DNA of 33,931 nt from Actinomycetes bacterium (GCA_023431405.1 JAEYVZ010000074.1:1-33931); one strand, 5' to 3'; shown: positions 1 to 7,075, counted from the first letter of the stretch. Program-made: numbers and translations. The notes: generated by a model not told the origin, from the letters alone.

Positions 1-184
1 CGACGACGGGCTGCAGCGTCACGCCGCGTCGCTCGTCCGGACCCGCGGCGGAGGAGACGACGCTCAGGTCGGGTGTCTCGGGCGCGCGACCGGGCGCCGG
101 GGCCGGGAACCAGGTGTCGAGCACGACTCCGCTCTCCGACACGGTCGCCAGTCCTGCACCCCATACCCAACGCTGATCGGTCAT
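1..184 (-). CDS. dapD: Tetrahydrodipicolinate N-succinyltransferase, N-terminal part (cut by window edge)
   Basis: Translation of the minus strand from ATG 184-182 gives 61 codons beginning MTDQRWVWGAGLATVSESG and continuing with VVLDTWFPAPAP; the frame is open to the window edge. The 'GLAT...VLDTWFP' opening is that of the actinobacterial form of DapD, which succinylates tetrahydrodipicolinate in the succinylase branch of diaminopimelate and lysine synthesis. The catalytic hexapeptide-repeat domain lies outside the window. The gene is head-to-head with dapE, which removes the same succinyl group two steps later, as I recall for M. tuberculosis Rv1201c/Rv1202. A TAGCCT box ends six bases before the ATG, so a leaderless transcript is likely; GAGGG directly against the ATG is too close to act as a normal ribosome site. 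The identification rests on the N-terminus and the neighbour. Confidence 0.85.
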   Translation of the reverse strand, partial: MTDQRWVWGAGLATVSESGVVLDTWFPAPAPGRAPETPDLSVVSSAAGPDERRGVTLQPVV

Positions 185-190
185 CCCTCA

Positions 191-196
191 AGGCTA
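191..196 (-). promoter_or_regulatory. -10 element of dapD, leaderless
   Basis: TAGCCT on the minus strand, six bases before the dapD ATG, fits the actinobacterial TANNNT -10 consensus with transcription starting at or next to the start codon. No convincing -35 is visible. Confidence 0.5.
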
Positions 197-215
197 TCGG
201 GCGTTCGCGGCTCAC

Positions 216-221
216 TAGACT
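216..221 (+). promoter_or_regulatory. -10 element of dapE, leaderless
   Basis: TAGACT lies seven bases before the dapE ATG at 229, and no Shine-Dalgarno sequence is present. Together with the dapD box at 191-196 it makes a compact divergent promoter pair in a 44-base gap. Confidence 0.6.
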
Positions 222-228
222 CGTCGCT

Positions 229-1305
229 ATGCCGACGCTCGATCTCACCGCCTCCTCGCTCGATCTCACGCGCGCCGTCTGCGACATCCCGAGCGTGTCG
301 GACGATGAGACGACCCTCGCCGACGCGATCCACGAAGCCGTCAGCCGCTGCTCGCATCTCCAGGTGGAGCGCGACGGCGACACGATCATCGCCCGCACCC
401 GCCTCGGGCGCGCGCAGCGAGTCGCGATCGCCGGTCACATCGACACCGTGCCGATCAACGACAACCTCCCCACGCGCGACATCGAGATCGACGGCGAGGC
501 GTTCTTGTGGGGTCGCGGAACGGTCGACATGAAGGCCGGGGTGGCGGTGCAGCTCAAGCTCGCGGCCGAGCTCGTCGAACCCCGCGTCGACATCACGTGG
601 ATCTGGTACGACCACGAAGAGGTCGACTCGGAGCGCAACGCTCTGACGCGCTTGGCGCGGACCCGCCCCGAGGTCTTCGCCGCCGACTTCGCCATCCTGG
701 GCGAACCGTCCAACGGTCAGGTGGAGGGTGGGTGCAACGGCACCCTGCGCGCGGTCGTCCGCACGCACGGCGTCCGGGCGCACAGCGCACGATCGTGGGT
801 CGGTGAGAACGCCATCCACAAGGCGGCGCCCATCCTGTCGCGTCTGGCCCAGTACCGGCCCCGCGACCTCGAGGTCGAAGGGCTCGTGTACCGCGAGGGG
901 CTCAATGCGGTGGGCATCCGCGGCGGCATCGCGGGCAACGTGATCCCCGACCTGTGCGAGGTCGAGGTGAACTACCGGTTCGCGCCCAAGCGCAGCGTGG
1001 CCGAGGCCGAGGCCCATGTGCGCGATGTGTTCGACGGGTTCGAGGTGGAGATCGTCGATGTGTCGGCCGGAGCACGCCCCGGGCTCGACGCGCCCCTCGC
1101 GCAGGAGTTCCTTCGAGCCGTGGGTGCGCAGCCGCGCCCGAAGTACGGGTGGACGGATGTTGCGCGCTTCTCCGAGCTCGGTGTACCCGCGGTCAACTAC
1201 GGGCCCGGCGACCCCCATCTCGCACATCACGACGAGGAACGCGTGCCGGTGGCCCAGATCGAGGCCGTCGAGCGGGGCCTGCGCGCGTGGCTGAGCGCAT
1301 CCTGA
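229..1305 (+). CDS. dapE: Succinyl-diaminopimelate desuccinylase
   Basis: A 358-residue M20 zinc peptidase-family protein. DapE hydrolyses N-succinyl-LL-diaminopimelate to LL-diaminopimelate and succinate in the cytoplasm, for lysine and peptidoglycan. Visible metal and catalytic residues follow the family order: GHIDTVP (H70, D72), GRGTVDMKAG (D100), DHEEVDSE (catalytic and bridging E130/E131), GEPSN (E159), and a C-terminal HLAHHDEE that supplies the last His. A dimerisation (lid) domain sits between about 175 and 285. The ATG at 229 was chosen because TAGACT lies seven bases before it and homology begins there; the open frame extends upstream to 73 but would run through the dapD promoter. 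The end overlaps the next gene by 19 bases. An unassigned M20 peptidase is the alternative, but the adjacent dapD makes dapE very likely. Confidence 0.93.
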   Translation: MPTLDLTASSLDLTRAVCDIPSVSDDETTLADAIHEAVSRCSHLQVERDGDTIIARTRLGRAQRVAIAGHIDTVPINDNLPTRDIEIDGEAFLWGRGTVDMKAGVAVQLKLAAELVEPRVDITWIWYDHEEVDSERNALTRLARTRPEVFAADFAILGEPSNGQVEGGCNGTLRAVVRTHGVRAHSARSWVGENAIHKAAPILSRLAQYRPRDLEVEGLVYREGLNAVGIRGGIAGNVIPDLCEVEVNYRFAPKRSVAEAEAHVRDVFDGFEVEIVDVSAGARPGLDAPLAQEFLRAVGAQPRPKYGWTDVARFSELGVPAVNYGPGDPHLAHHDEERVPVAQIEAVERGLRAWLSAS

Positions 1306-2504
1306 CATCTCTCCCGCAGCGGTGGAGCGCCGCCCACGTCGCTGTGCGGGTGGGCGTGCTGTACCTGGCCGCACGCGTCGTGACCACGCTGCTGTTGCTG
1401 CTCGCTACGCAGGTCGCGGCACCCGAGTCGCGTTTCGGGGCCGAGCCCACTCTCGGATCCTTCGTCATGGGGTGGGATGCCGAGTGGTATTCCTTCATCG
1501 CGCAGTACGGGTATCCCACCGATCTCCCGCGCGGCGACGACGGTCTCGTGACCACCAACCAGTGGGCGTTCATGCCGCTGTACCCCGCGCTCGCGGCCAT
1601 CGTCGGTCTGCCGTTCGGGGCGTATGGCGCCGGCGCGCTCATCGTCTCGCTCGTGGCCGGCTACTTCGCGGCACTCGTCCTGTTCCATCTGCTGCGCGAC
1701 CGTCTCGACGAGACGGCCACGACGTGGGCGGTGATCTTCTTCGTGAGCGGCCCGCTCGCGGCGCTGTTCCAGGTGGGCTACGCCGAGTCGCTCTTCCTCC
1801 TGTGGCTGTTCTGTGCCCTCTGGTGCGTGGTGCGCCGTCGCTACGGCTGGCTGTACCTGCTCATCCCGCTCATGGGCTTCACGCGACCCGGTGTGCTGGC
1901 GTTCTCGCTCTTCCTCGCCCTTTACGGCATCTGGCGCTGGTTCCGTCGCCGGTCGGAGGAGCTCGGCGCCAGGGAGATCGTCCACATCGTGGTGCTCGGA
2001 CTCATCGCGGCGGCGGTCGGCTTCTCGTGGCAGTTCATCACGGGGGTCGTCACCGGCGAGCCCGACGGCTATCTCCAGACAGAGCTGAGCTGGCGCCGCG
2101 GCTGGACGGGGGACACCGGCGACTTCGTCCCCTTCGACGGCTTCGTGCAGGCTGCCGCGATCTGGTTCCGGCTCTGGGGGATGCCCGAGTGGGCAGGATA
2201 CGCCGCGTTGGCACTGGCCGTGGCCGCCGCAGCCGCCGTTCTCCTGTACGCCGGTCCGGTGCGGCGCCTGGGTGTCGAGGTGCGGCTGTGGTCGGCGAGC
2301 TATCTCGTCTACCTCCTCGCGGTCTTCTTCCCGCAGTCGAGTCTGTTCCGCCTCCTGGTGCCGCTGTCGCCGCTGGCGGGCGCCCTGGCCGTACCTCGAT
2401 CCCGCCTCTGGAGAGTCGGCGTTCTGGTGATGTGCGTCGCCGGACAGTGGTGGTGGATCTACAACATGTATGCCCTCGCCAACACCTATTTCCAGATTCC
2501 GTGA
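1287..2504 (+). CDS. GT-C membrane mannosyltransferase (PIG-V-like)
   Basis: A 405-residue polytopic membrane protein with hydrophobic segments throughout. Near residues 61-77 it carries MGWDAEWYSFIAQYGYP, the WD...WY...GY motif of the first extracytoplasmic loop in PIG-V-like GT-C enzymes; the Asp (D64) is the expected catalytic residue. Such enzymes transfer a sugar, usually mannose, from a polyprenyl-phosphate donor on the outer face of the membrane. The acceptor cannot be told from the sequence; envelope lipoglycan or protein glycosylation is possible. The GTG at 1287 lies inside dapE, giving a 19-base overlap and probable translational coupling. A later GTG in frame near 1344 would remove part of the first helix. 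The sense in which it is co-transcribed with a lysine gene is unclear. Confidence 0.75.
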   Translation: MAERILTSLPQRWSAAHVAVRVGVLYLAARVVTTLLLLLATQVAAPESRFGAEPTLGSFVMGWDAEWYSFIAQYGYPTDLPRGDDGLVTTNQWAFMPLYPALAAIVGLPFGAYGAGALIVSLVAGYFAALVLFHLLRDRLDETATTWAVIFFVSGPLAALFQVGYAESLFLLWLFCALWCVVRRRYGWLYLLIPLMGFTRPGVLAFSLFLALYGIWRWFRRRSEELGAREIVHIVVLGLIAAAVGFSWQFITGVVTGEPDGYLQTELSWRRGWTGDTGDFVPFDGFVQAAAIWFRLWGMPEWAGYAALALAVAAAAAVLLYAGPVRRLGVEVRLWSASYLVYLLAVFFPQSSLFRLLVPLSPLAGALAVPRSRLWRVGVLVMCVAGQWWWIYNMYALANTYFQIP

Positions 2505-2560
2505 CCGCTCTCGCACGACGCGCGAGGACATCGGCTGGCCGTCTGACCTGTTGAGACCGG

Positions 2561-2566
2561 TAAACT
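2561..2566 (+). promoter_or_regulatory. Probable -10 element of the DUF3117 gene
   Basis: GGTAAACTTG contains TAAACT, a good TANNNT box about 30 bases before the ATG at 2597. This would give a short leader that includes the strong ribosome site AAAAGGAG at 2584-2591. Confidence 0.5.
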
Positions 2567-2596
2567 TGTTCTCGTAGCCAACGAAAAGGAGCCGCA

Positions 2597-2770
2597 ATGG
2601 CAGCCATGAAGCCGCGAACCGGTGACGGACCGATGGAAGCCGTGAAGGAGGGTCGCCTCATCATCGTGCGTGTGCCCCTCGAGGGCGGCGGCCGTCTTGT
2701 CGTCTCGGTGAACGACGACGAGGCGAAGGAACTCCACAGTGTTCTGGGGCAGGTCGTGGGCGCAGCCTGA
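2597..2770 (+). CDS. DUF3117 family small protein
   Basis: A 57-residue protein beginning MAAMKPRTGDGPMEAVKEG and ending LHSVLGQVVGAA. The MKPRTGDGPMEVTKEGR-type start, then IIVRVPLEGGGRLVV and a short helix, is the signature of DUF3117, a family present in almost every actinobacterium (Rv1211 in M. tuberculosis, from memory). Its function is unknown. The size and absence of membrane segments suggest a soluble, compact, possibly oligomeric protein. A strong ribosome site (AAAAGGAG, five to six bases before ATG), its own -10 box and a perfect terminator immediately downstream show a monocistronic and probably highly expressed gene. The near-universal conservation of the family fits a basic but undescribed role. 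Confidence 0.92.
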   Translation: MAAMKPRTGDGPMEAVKEGRLIIVRVPLEGGGRLVVSVNDDEAKELHSVLGQVVGAA

Positions 2771-2784
2771 GTTCCCTGCAGCGA

Positions 2785-2813
2785 GAAGGCCGGTCTTCGG
2801 ACCGGCCTTCTTT
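2785..2813 (+). terminator. Intrinsic terminator of the DUF3117 gene
   Basis: GAAGGCCGGTC (2785-2795) pairs perfectly with GACCGGCCTTC (2800-2810) around a TTCG loop closed by C-G, an extra-stable UUCG tetraloop. A short T run (TTT) follows. The 11-bp stem begins 14 bases after the DUF3117 stop codon. The complementary strand lacks a T run, so it probably works in one direction only. A second GC hairpin without a T tail (CGGGCG/CGCCCG) follows at 2820-2834. Confidence 0.9.
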
Positions 2814-2892
2814 CGTGCCCGGGCGCTTCGCCCGCGCCGGCGGGATCCCCCCCGCGGCCTCGCCGGTGAGCGGGCGCACAGAAGGCGGTCTC

Positions 2893-2946
2893 CCCAGGAA
2901 GCCGTGATCCCAGGAAGCCGCGTTCCCAGGAAGCGATGTTTCCAGG
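2893..2946. repeat. 16-base tandem repeat, about 3.4 copies
   Basis: Three full units, CCCAGGAAGCCGTGAT (2893), CCCAGGAAGCCGCGTT (2909) and CCCAGGAAGCGATGTT (2925), are followed by a partial unit TCCAGG that abuts the methyltransferase stop codon. Each unit shares CCCAGGAAGC; at unit junctions this makes the imperfect palindrome TTCCCAGGAA. The repeat lies in the convergent gap between the DUF3117 terminator and the methyltransferase gene. Its role is unknown. Confidence 0.85.
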
Positions 2947-3588
2947 TCAGCGGTCGAGCGGGGTCGTCGTGGTCAGCTGCAGCAGGCCCTCACCCACGAT
3001 CGACAGGGCACCGAGGACGGCCGGTGATGACTGCGTCTCATGGATGAGCGACCGATAGGCGCTCGTGACGGCATCCCGCTTGACGGGGTCGGCGACAGCG
3101 CCCCCGGCCAGCACCCGGGGGATCAGCACCGTTCCTCCGGCACGCACGAGCCGCAGCCCGTGCTCGACGTACTCGATCACGCCTTCGGGGTCTGCGTCCA
3201 CCAGGACGATGTCGTACGAGGCCTCGTTCATGCGCGGGAGCACGTCAGCCGCGCGGCCGCTGATGAAACGGGCACGCGCGGGCGGCACCTTCGCATCGGC
3301 GAAAGCGGTGCGGGCCGCCGCCAGGTGCTCACGCTCGATGTCGATGGTCGTCAGCGTCGCGCGGGGTGACCCTCGCAGCAGCCACAGGCCGGACACTCCG
3401 CCGCCCGTCCCGATCTCGACGATGTTGAGGGCCGCGGTCGCCGCGGCGATGACGGCGCACTGCGCGCCCACCGGCGCGCTCACCGGATCGGCGCCGAGTT
3501 CGAGGGCGTGCGCGCGAGCACGCCCGATGGCCTCGGGCTCAACGGTCGCCTCGTCTGCGAACCGCCGGATCGCCTCAATGTCGCGCAT
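2947..3588 (-). CDS. O-methyltransferase family protein (Rv1220c-like)
   Basis: A 213-residue class I SAM-dependent methyltransferase of the catechol O-methyltransferase-like family (COG4122). Visible are the SAM-binding loop VEIGTGGG (58-65), the acidic residue at the end of strand 2 (TTID, D83) and DIVLVDADPE (126-135). In cation-dependent members the second metal pair is Asp-Asn in a GGxxxxDNxL stretch; here it reads GGTVLIPRVL, so those ligands are Pro157-Arg158. The ATG at 3588 is chosen because GAGGAGG sits eight bases before it; the open frame extends to 3699 but would overlap tatB. The gene is divergent from tatB. In M. tuberculosis the homologue (Rv1220c, from memory) sits beside sigE-rseA-htrA-tatB; here those three genes are missing. 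The substrate is unknown. Confidence 0.85.
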   Translation of the reverse strand: MRDIEAIRRFADEATVEPEAIGRARAHALELGADPVSAPVGAQCAVIAAATAALNIVEIGTGGGVSGLWLLRGSPRATLTTIDIEREHLAAARTAFADAKVPPARARFISGRAADVLPRMNEASYDIVLVDADPEGVIEYVEHGLRLVRAGGTVLIPRVLAGGAVADPVKRDAVTSAYRSLIHETQSSPAVLGALSIVGEGLLQLTTTTPLDR

Positions 3589-3649
3589 GGGGTGGACCTC
3601 CTCTGCCAGATTACGTTGCCGGGGCGCCGTCCAGACGCAGGCGCACGGG

Positions 3650-3655
3650 TAACCT
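3650..3655 (+). promoter_or_regulatory. -10 element of tatB, leaderless
   Basis: TAACCT lies six bases before the tatB ATG at 3662, with no ribosome site between, so a leaderless transcript is likely. Confidence 0.6.
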
Positions 3656-3661
3656 TGAGCC

Positions 3662-4111
3662 ATGTTCTTCGGGATCGACATGGAGAAGATCGTCATCATC
3701 CTGGTGGTGGCGGCTCTTCTGCTCGGTCCTGAGAAGCTGCCGCACTACGCCGAGATGCTGGCGAAGCTGACCGTCCGGGTGCGGGACTGGCTCACCGATG
3801 CCCGATCGCGCGTCAAAGACGAGATGGGCGAGGATTTCGAGGAGATCGACTGGCGCAAGCTCGATCCGCGCCAGTATGACCCGCGCCGGATCATCCGCGA
3901 GGCGCTCATCGACGATGCGCCTCTGTCGACGCGTCCCGCGGCGCCGCCCGCCGATCCTTCGGCCATCGCCTCGGCGGGTGCGGCCGGCGCGGCCCGTTCG
4001 GCCGGATCGTCCCCTTCAGCCCCGGCGGGGGCGACATCGGCGGCCGTGGCGGTGGCGACGACGTATCGCGGGGGAGACGGCCCGGTGCCGTTCGACTCCG
4101 AGGCCACCTAG
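3662..4111 (+). CDS. tatB: Sec-independent (twin-arginine) translocase subunit TatB
   Basis: A 149-residue TatA/B-family protein. It opens MFFGIDMEKIVIILVVAALL, a single membrane helix (about 7-21), then the hinge G22-P23 with EKLPHYAEMLAKLTVRVRDW forming an amphipathic helix along the membrane, then an acidic helical region to about 90, and an Ala/Pro/Ser-rich low-complexity tail of some 60 residues. TatB forms the substrate receptor with TatC for export of folded proteins. The length, the Phe-rich start and the 'GPEKLP' hinge favour TatB over TatA. A leaderless -10 box defines the start. No tatA or tatC lies nearby, as is usual for actinobacteria. The gene converges with mrp, with only two bases between the stop codons. 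Confidence 0.88.
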   Translation: MFFGIDMEKIVIILVVAALLLGPEKLPHYAEMLAKLTVRVRDWLTDARSRVKDEMGEDFEEIDWRKLDPRQYDPRRIIREALIDDAPLSTRPAAPPADPSAIASAGAAGAARSAGSSPSAPAGATSAAVAVATTYRGGDGPVPFDSEAT

Positions 4112-4113
4112 TA

Positions 4114-5256
4114 TCAGGCGGGGCTGACCGGCAGACTGCGTCCCGCAAGGCCACGCGGACGCGATGCGAGGCGTGCGGCGATCGCGCGCAGCTCGCGTGC
4201 GGCGGGGTCCGAGGGATCGGTGACGACGATCGGTGCGCCCGCGTCGCCGCCGGCACGAAGCCCCGGGCTGAGGGGGACCGACCCGAGCAGCGCAACAGCA
4301 CCCGCGTCGCCGTTGGTCGCGGTCAGCTCACGGGCGACGGCTTCGCCACCGCCCCGTCCGAACAGGTCGATCACGGTGCCGTCGGGGAGCGTGAGCCCGG
4401 CCATGTTCTCGATCACGCCGGCCACCCGCTGCCCGGTCTGGCGCGCGACCAGTGCGCTGCGGACGGCGACGTCGGAGGCTGCCGACTGCGGGGTCGTCAC
4501 GACGACCACCTCGGCGTGAGGAAGAAGCTGCCCCACCGAGATGGCGACGTCGCCGGTGCCGGGCGGCATGTCGATCAGGAGAACGTCGAGGTCGCCGAAG
4601 AACACATCGGTGAGGAACTGCTTCACGGTGCGATGGAGCATCGGACCCCGCCAGGCGACGGCTCCCGCGGCGGGGGCGTCGCGAGGCAGGAACATCCCGA
4701 TGGAGATCGCCTTCACGCCGTAGGCGACCGGCGGAAGCATCAGCTCGCCCACTCGGGTGGGCTGGGGCGGGAGACCGTCGGGCTCGATGAGGCCGAGCAG
4801 CGCGGGTATGGAGAATCCGTGGACGTCGGCGTCGATCAGCCCCACCGCGAGCCCTTGCTGGGCCATCGCGACGGCGAGGTTCGCTGTGACCGTCGACTTG
4901 CCGACGCCGCCCTTGCCGCTCGTGACGGCGATGACACGCGTGAGCGAGTCCGGACCGAACGGCATGGCCCGTGTCGCGCCGCGCAGACGCTCCGTCAGAG
5001 CCGCGCGCTCGGCCGGGGTCATCACCCCGACGCTGATCTCCACCGAACGGATGCCGTCGACCGACGCGGCGGCGGCCCGCACATCGCTCTCGATACGGTC
5101 GGCGGCGGGGCAGCCGACGATGGTCAGCACGATCCCGACATGGGCGGCATCGCCTTCCACGGAGATCTCCCGCACCATGTCGAGCTCGCCGATCGGCCGC
5201 CGAAGCTCGGGGTCGAGCACCGCCGAGACAGCGCGCCGGACGTCATCGGCGGTCAT
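4114..5256 (-). CDS. mrp: Mrp/ApbC-type P-loop ATPase, iron-sulfur carrier family
   Basis: A 380-residue protein. Residues 1-95 form a DUF59 (MIP18-like) domain, including Cys49 in the VGCPAADRI stretch where this family places a conserved Cys. A ParA/MinD-type ATPase domain follows, with the deviant Walker A SGKGGVGKST (113-122), IDADVHGFS (141-149) and Walker B LLIDMPPGTGD (226-236). Mrp/ApbC/Nbp35 proteins carry and transfer Fe-S clusters as homodimers. The usual C-terminal CxxC that holds the bridging cluster, normally just after the ENM motif, is absent: here VIENMAGLTLPDGTVIDLFG contains no cysteine. It is the third gene of a leftward operon and its ATG overlaps the DUF1003 stop codon (ATGA). 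Whether cluster binding uses Cys49 or is lost cannot be decided here. Confidence 0.88.
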   Translation of the reverse strand: MTADDVRRAVSAVLDPELRRPIGELDMVREISVEGDAAHVGIVLTIVGCPAADRIESDVRAAAASVDGIRSVEISVGVMTPAERAALTERLRGATRAMPFGPDSLTRVIAVTSGKGGVGKSTVTANLAVAMAQQGLAVGLIDADVHGFSIPALLGLIEPDGLPPQPTRVGELMLPPVAYGVKAISIGMFLPRDAPAAGAVAWRGPMLHRTVKQFLTDVFFGDLDVLLIDMPPGTGDVAISVGQLLPHAEVVVVTTPQSAASDVAVRSALVARQTGQRVAGVIENMAGLTLPDGTVIDLFGRGGGEAVARELTATNGDAGAVALLGSVPLSPGLRAGGDAGAPIVVTDPSDPAARELRAIAARLASRPRGLAGRSLPVSPA

Positions 5257-5792
5257 CGGTGATCGTCGTCCTCGGTGGTCTCCTTCTCGCGCGCATCACG
5301 CTCGTCGAGCTGCTCGACGAGACGGGACAGCTCCTGCCGGAGCGCCTCCCGGGTGATGATGCCGTCGGTGACCTCGGAGAGACTCATCCGCAGCGCGACC
5401 ACCTCTCGGGCGAGGTATTCGGTGTCGGCGAGGTTCCGCTCCGCGCGCTGACGGTCCTGTTCGATCTGGACGCGGTCGCGGTCGTCCTGCCGGTTCTGCG
5501 CGAGGAGGATCAGCGGTGCGGCGTACGAGGCCTGGAGCGACAGCACGAGTGTCAGCACGGTGAACCCGTACTCCTGCGAGTCGAATCGCAGCCACTCGGG
5601 CATGAGGGTGTTCCAGAGGATCCAGCCCATGCAGAACAGCGACAGGATGAGGAGGAACATGGGCGTTCCCATGGCGCGGGCCACCCATTCGGTGAAGCGC
5701 CCGAAGCGGTCGTTCGACGGCTGCTGGGGACGGCGCCCGCTGCGGCCCAGGGGGGCGTCGAACGACGTGGTGCGGTTGTTGCGGGGCATCAT
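5253..5792 (-). CDS. DUF1003 family membrane protein
   Basis: A 179-residue protein with a basic N-terminus, two membrane helices (about 44-60 and 77-98) and a charged C-terminal helix of about 80 residues likely to form a coiled coil (RVQIEQDRQRAERN and onwards). The junction after helix 2, LILLAQNRQDDRDR, is the hallmark of DUF1003. The function of the family is unknown; it is often found beside Mg-transporter-like genes, as here. Adjacent ATG codons at 5792 and 5789 are both possible. The first overlaps the upstream stop codon as ATGA; the second is better spaced from GGGGAGG. It is the middle gene of a three-gene operon with four-base overlaps on both sides. Confidence 0.88.
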   Translation of the reverse strand: MMPRNNRTTSFDAPLGRSGRRPQQPSNDRFGRFTEWVARAMGTPMFLLILSLFCMGWILWNTLMPEWLRFDSQEYGFTVLTLVLSLQASYAAPLILLAQNRQDDRDRVQIEQDRQRAERNLADTEYLAREVVALRMSLSEVTDGIITREALRQELSRLVEQLDERDAREKETTEDDDHR

Positions 5793-7063
5793 CGCCTCCC
5801 CGTGGGCGCGGCCTGCGAGGGGGCATCGTCGGCGTCGTGCGAGCGCCAGTCCTCCGGAAGCAGGTAGTCGAGCACGTCGTCGACGCTCACGACGCCCACG
5901 AGGCGGTGCGCCTCATCGACGACGGGGAGGGAGACGAGGTTGTAGCTCGCCAGCAGCCGGGCGACCTCCGCTGCCGAACCGGTGACGGGGACGGCGTCGA
6001 CCGTGTCGTCGATGATCGCGCCCAGTCGCTCGTGCGGCGGGTAGCGAAGCATCCGCTGGAAGTGCACGGTTCCCAGCAGCCTGCCCGTCGGCGTCTCGTA
6101 GGGCGGAAGGGTGACGAAGACCGCGGCGGCCAGGGCGGGGTGCAGCTCGTGGCGACGGATGAGAGCGAGTGCCTCGGCGACGGTGGCGTCGGCCGACAGC
6201 ACGATCGGCTCGCTCGTCATCAGGCCGCCCGCCGTGTCGGACCCGTACTTCAGCAGCTCGCGCACGTCTTCGGCCTCTTCAGGCTCCATCAGCTCGAGAA
6301 GCTCTTCGCGCTGGTGCTCGGGAAGCTGGGCGAGCACGTCGGCGGCGTCGTCGGGTTCCATCTGGTCGAGGATGTCGGCGGCGCGCTCGTCGCCGAGCGC
6401 CTCGAGGATGTGCACCTGATCGTCTTCGGGCATCTCTTCGAGCGCGTCGGCGAGGCGGTCGTCGGGAAGCTCCTCGGCGACCTCGAGGAGACGCTCGTCG
6501 GGCAGGTCGAGAAGGGTGTTCGCGAGGTCGGCAGGCTTGAGCTCGGAGTAGCTCGCGACGAGCTGCTCGGCCGACTGGGCCTCGCCGGGCGTCGACTGCT
6601 CTCGCACGTCGCGCCACTGGGCGAACGTGGTCGGACCCTTCGCGAAGGGCGATGCGCTCGTCTTGGGCTTGCGGAGGAAGAGCTGACCGATGTTCCACTC
6701 GCCCAGGCGGTCGCGCTCGATGGCGGCGTCTTCGATGACGGCCTCGCCGGAGCCGTCGCGGAAGTAGACGCGGCGACCGAGGAGCTCTGCCATGACGCGC
6801 ACTTCTCCACCGCGCTGCTGGAAGCGGCGCACGTTGATGAGCCCGGTGGTGATGACCTGTCCGGTCGCGATGGAGGTGACGCGGCCGATCGAGAGGAACA
6901 CGTGTCGCCGGCCGGGGATCTCGACGACGAGCCCCACGACGCGCGGCGGATCGTCTTTTCGGAAGATGACGACGACATCCCGGACCTTGCCGAGCCGGTC
7001 GCCGGCGGGGTCGAAGACGGCGCACCCCACAAGGCGCGCGACGAAAACCCGCTGCGTACTCAC
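5789..7063 (-). CDS. Soluble MgtE_N / CBS-pair protein with PRC-barrel-like N-terminus
   Basis: A 424-residue protein without membrane helices. Residues 1-135 look like two PRC-barrel-type segments (VSTQRVFVARLVGCAVFDPA...). Residues 165-280 form the helical superhelix of an MgtE N-terminal domain, seen as repeated short helices (LPDERLLEVAEELPDDRLAD, EMPEDDQVHILEALGDE). Two CBS motifs follow (LMTSEPIVLSADATV, about 281-345, and DDTVDAVPVTGSAAEVARLL, about 350-405). In true MgtE the same N and CBS domains gate a membrane Mg channel; here the channel is missing, so a Mg-sensing or regulatory role is inferred. The M. tuberculosis homologue is Rv1232c, from memory. The GTG at 7063 follows TACGCT by six bases. 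It heads the operon with DUF1003 and mrp. Confidence 0.88.
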   Translation of the reverse strand: MSTQRVFVARLVGCAVFDPAGDRLGKVRDVVVIFRKDDPPRVVGLVVEIPGRRHVFLSIGRVTSIATGQVITTGLINVRRFQQRGGEVRVMAELLGRRVYFRDGSGEAVIEDAAIERDRLGEWNIGQLFLRKPKTSASPFAKGPTTFAQWRDVREQSTPGEAQSAEQLVASYSELKPADLANTLLDLPDERLLEVAEELPDDRLADALEEMPEDDQVHILEALGDERAADILDQMEPDDAADVLAQLPEHQREELLELMEPEEAEDVRELLKYGSDTAGGLMTSEPIVLSADATVAEALALIRRHELHPALAAAVFVTLPPYETPTGRLLGTVHFQRMLRYPPHERLGAIIDDTVDAVPVTGSAAEVARLLASYNLVSLPVVDEAHRLVGVVSVDDVLDYLLPEDWRSHDADDAPSQAAPTGRR

Positions 7064-7069
7064 CCGTCC

Positions 7070-7075
7070 AGCGTA
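7070..7075 (-). promoter_or_regulatory. -10 element of the MgtE_N/CBS-DUF1003-mrp operon, leaderless
   Basis: TACGCT on the minus strand ends six bases before the GTG start at 7063; no ribosome site intervenes. Confidence 0.6.

Noticed and set aside
2893..2946. CRISPR array
   Set aside because: Units are 16 bases in direct contact with no spacers; it is a plain tandem repeat.
3589..3699. Upstream extension of the methyltransferase to 3699
   Set aside because: It would run into tatB and across the divergent promoter region, and the strong GAGGAGG site points to the ATG at 3588.
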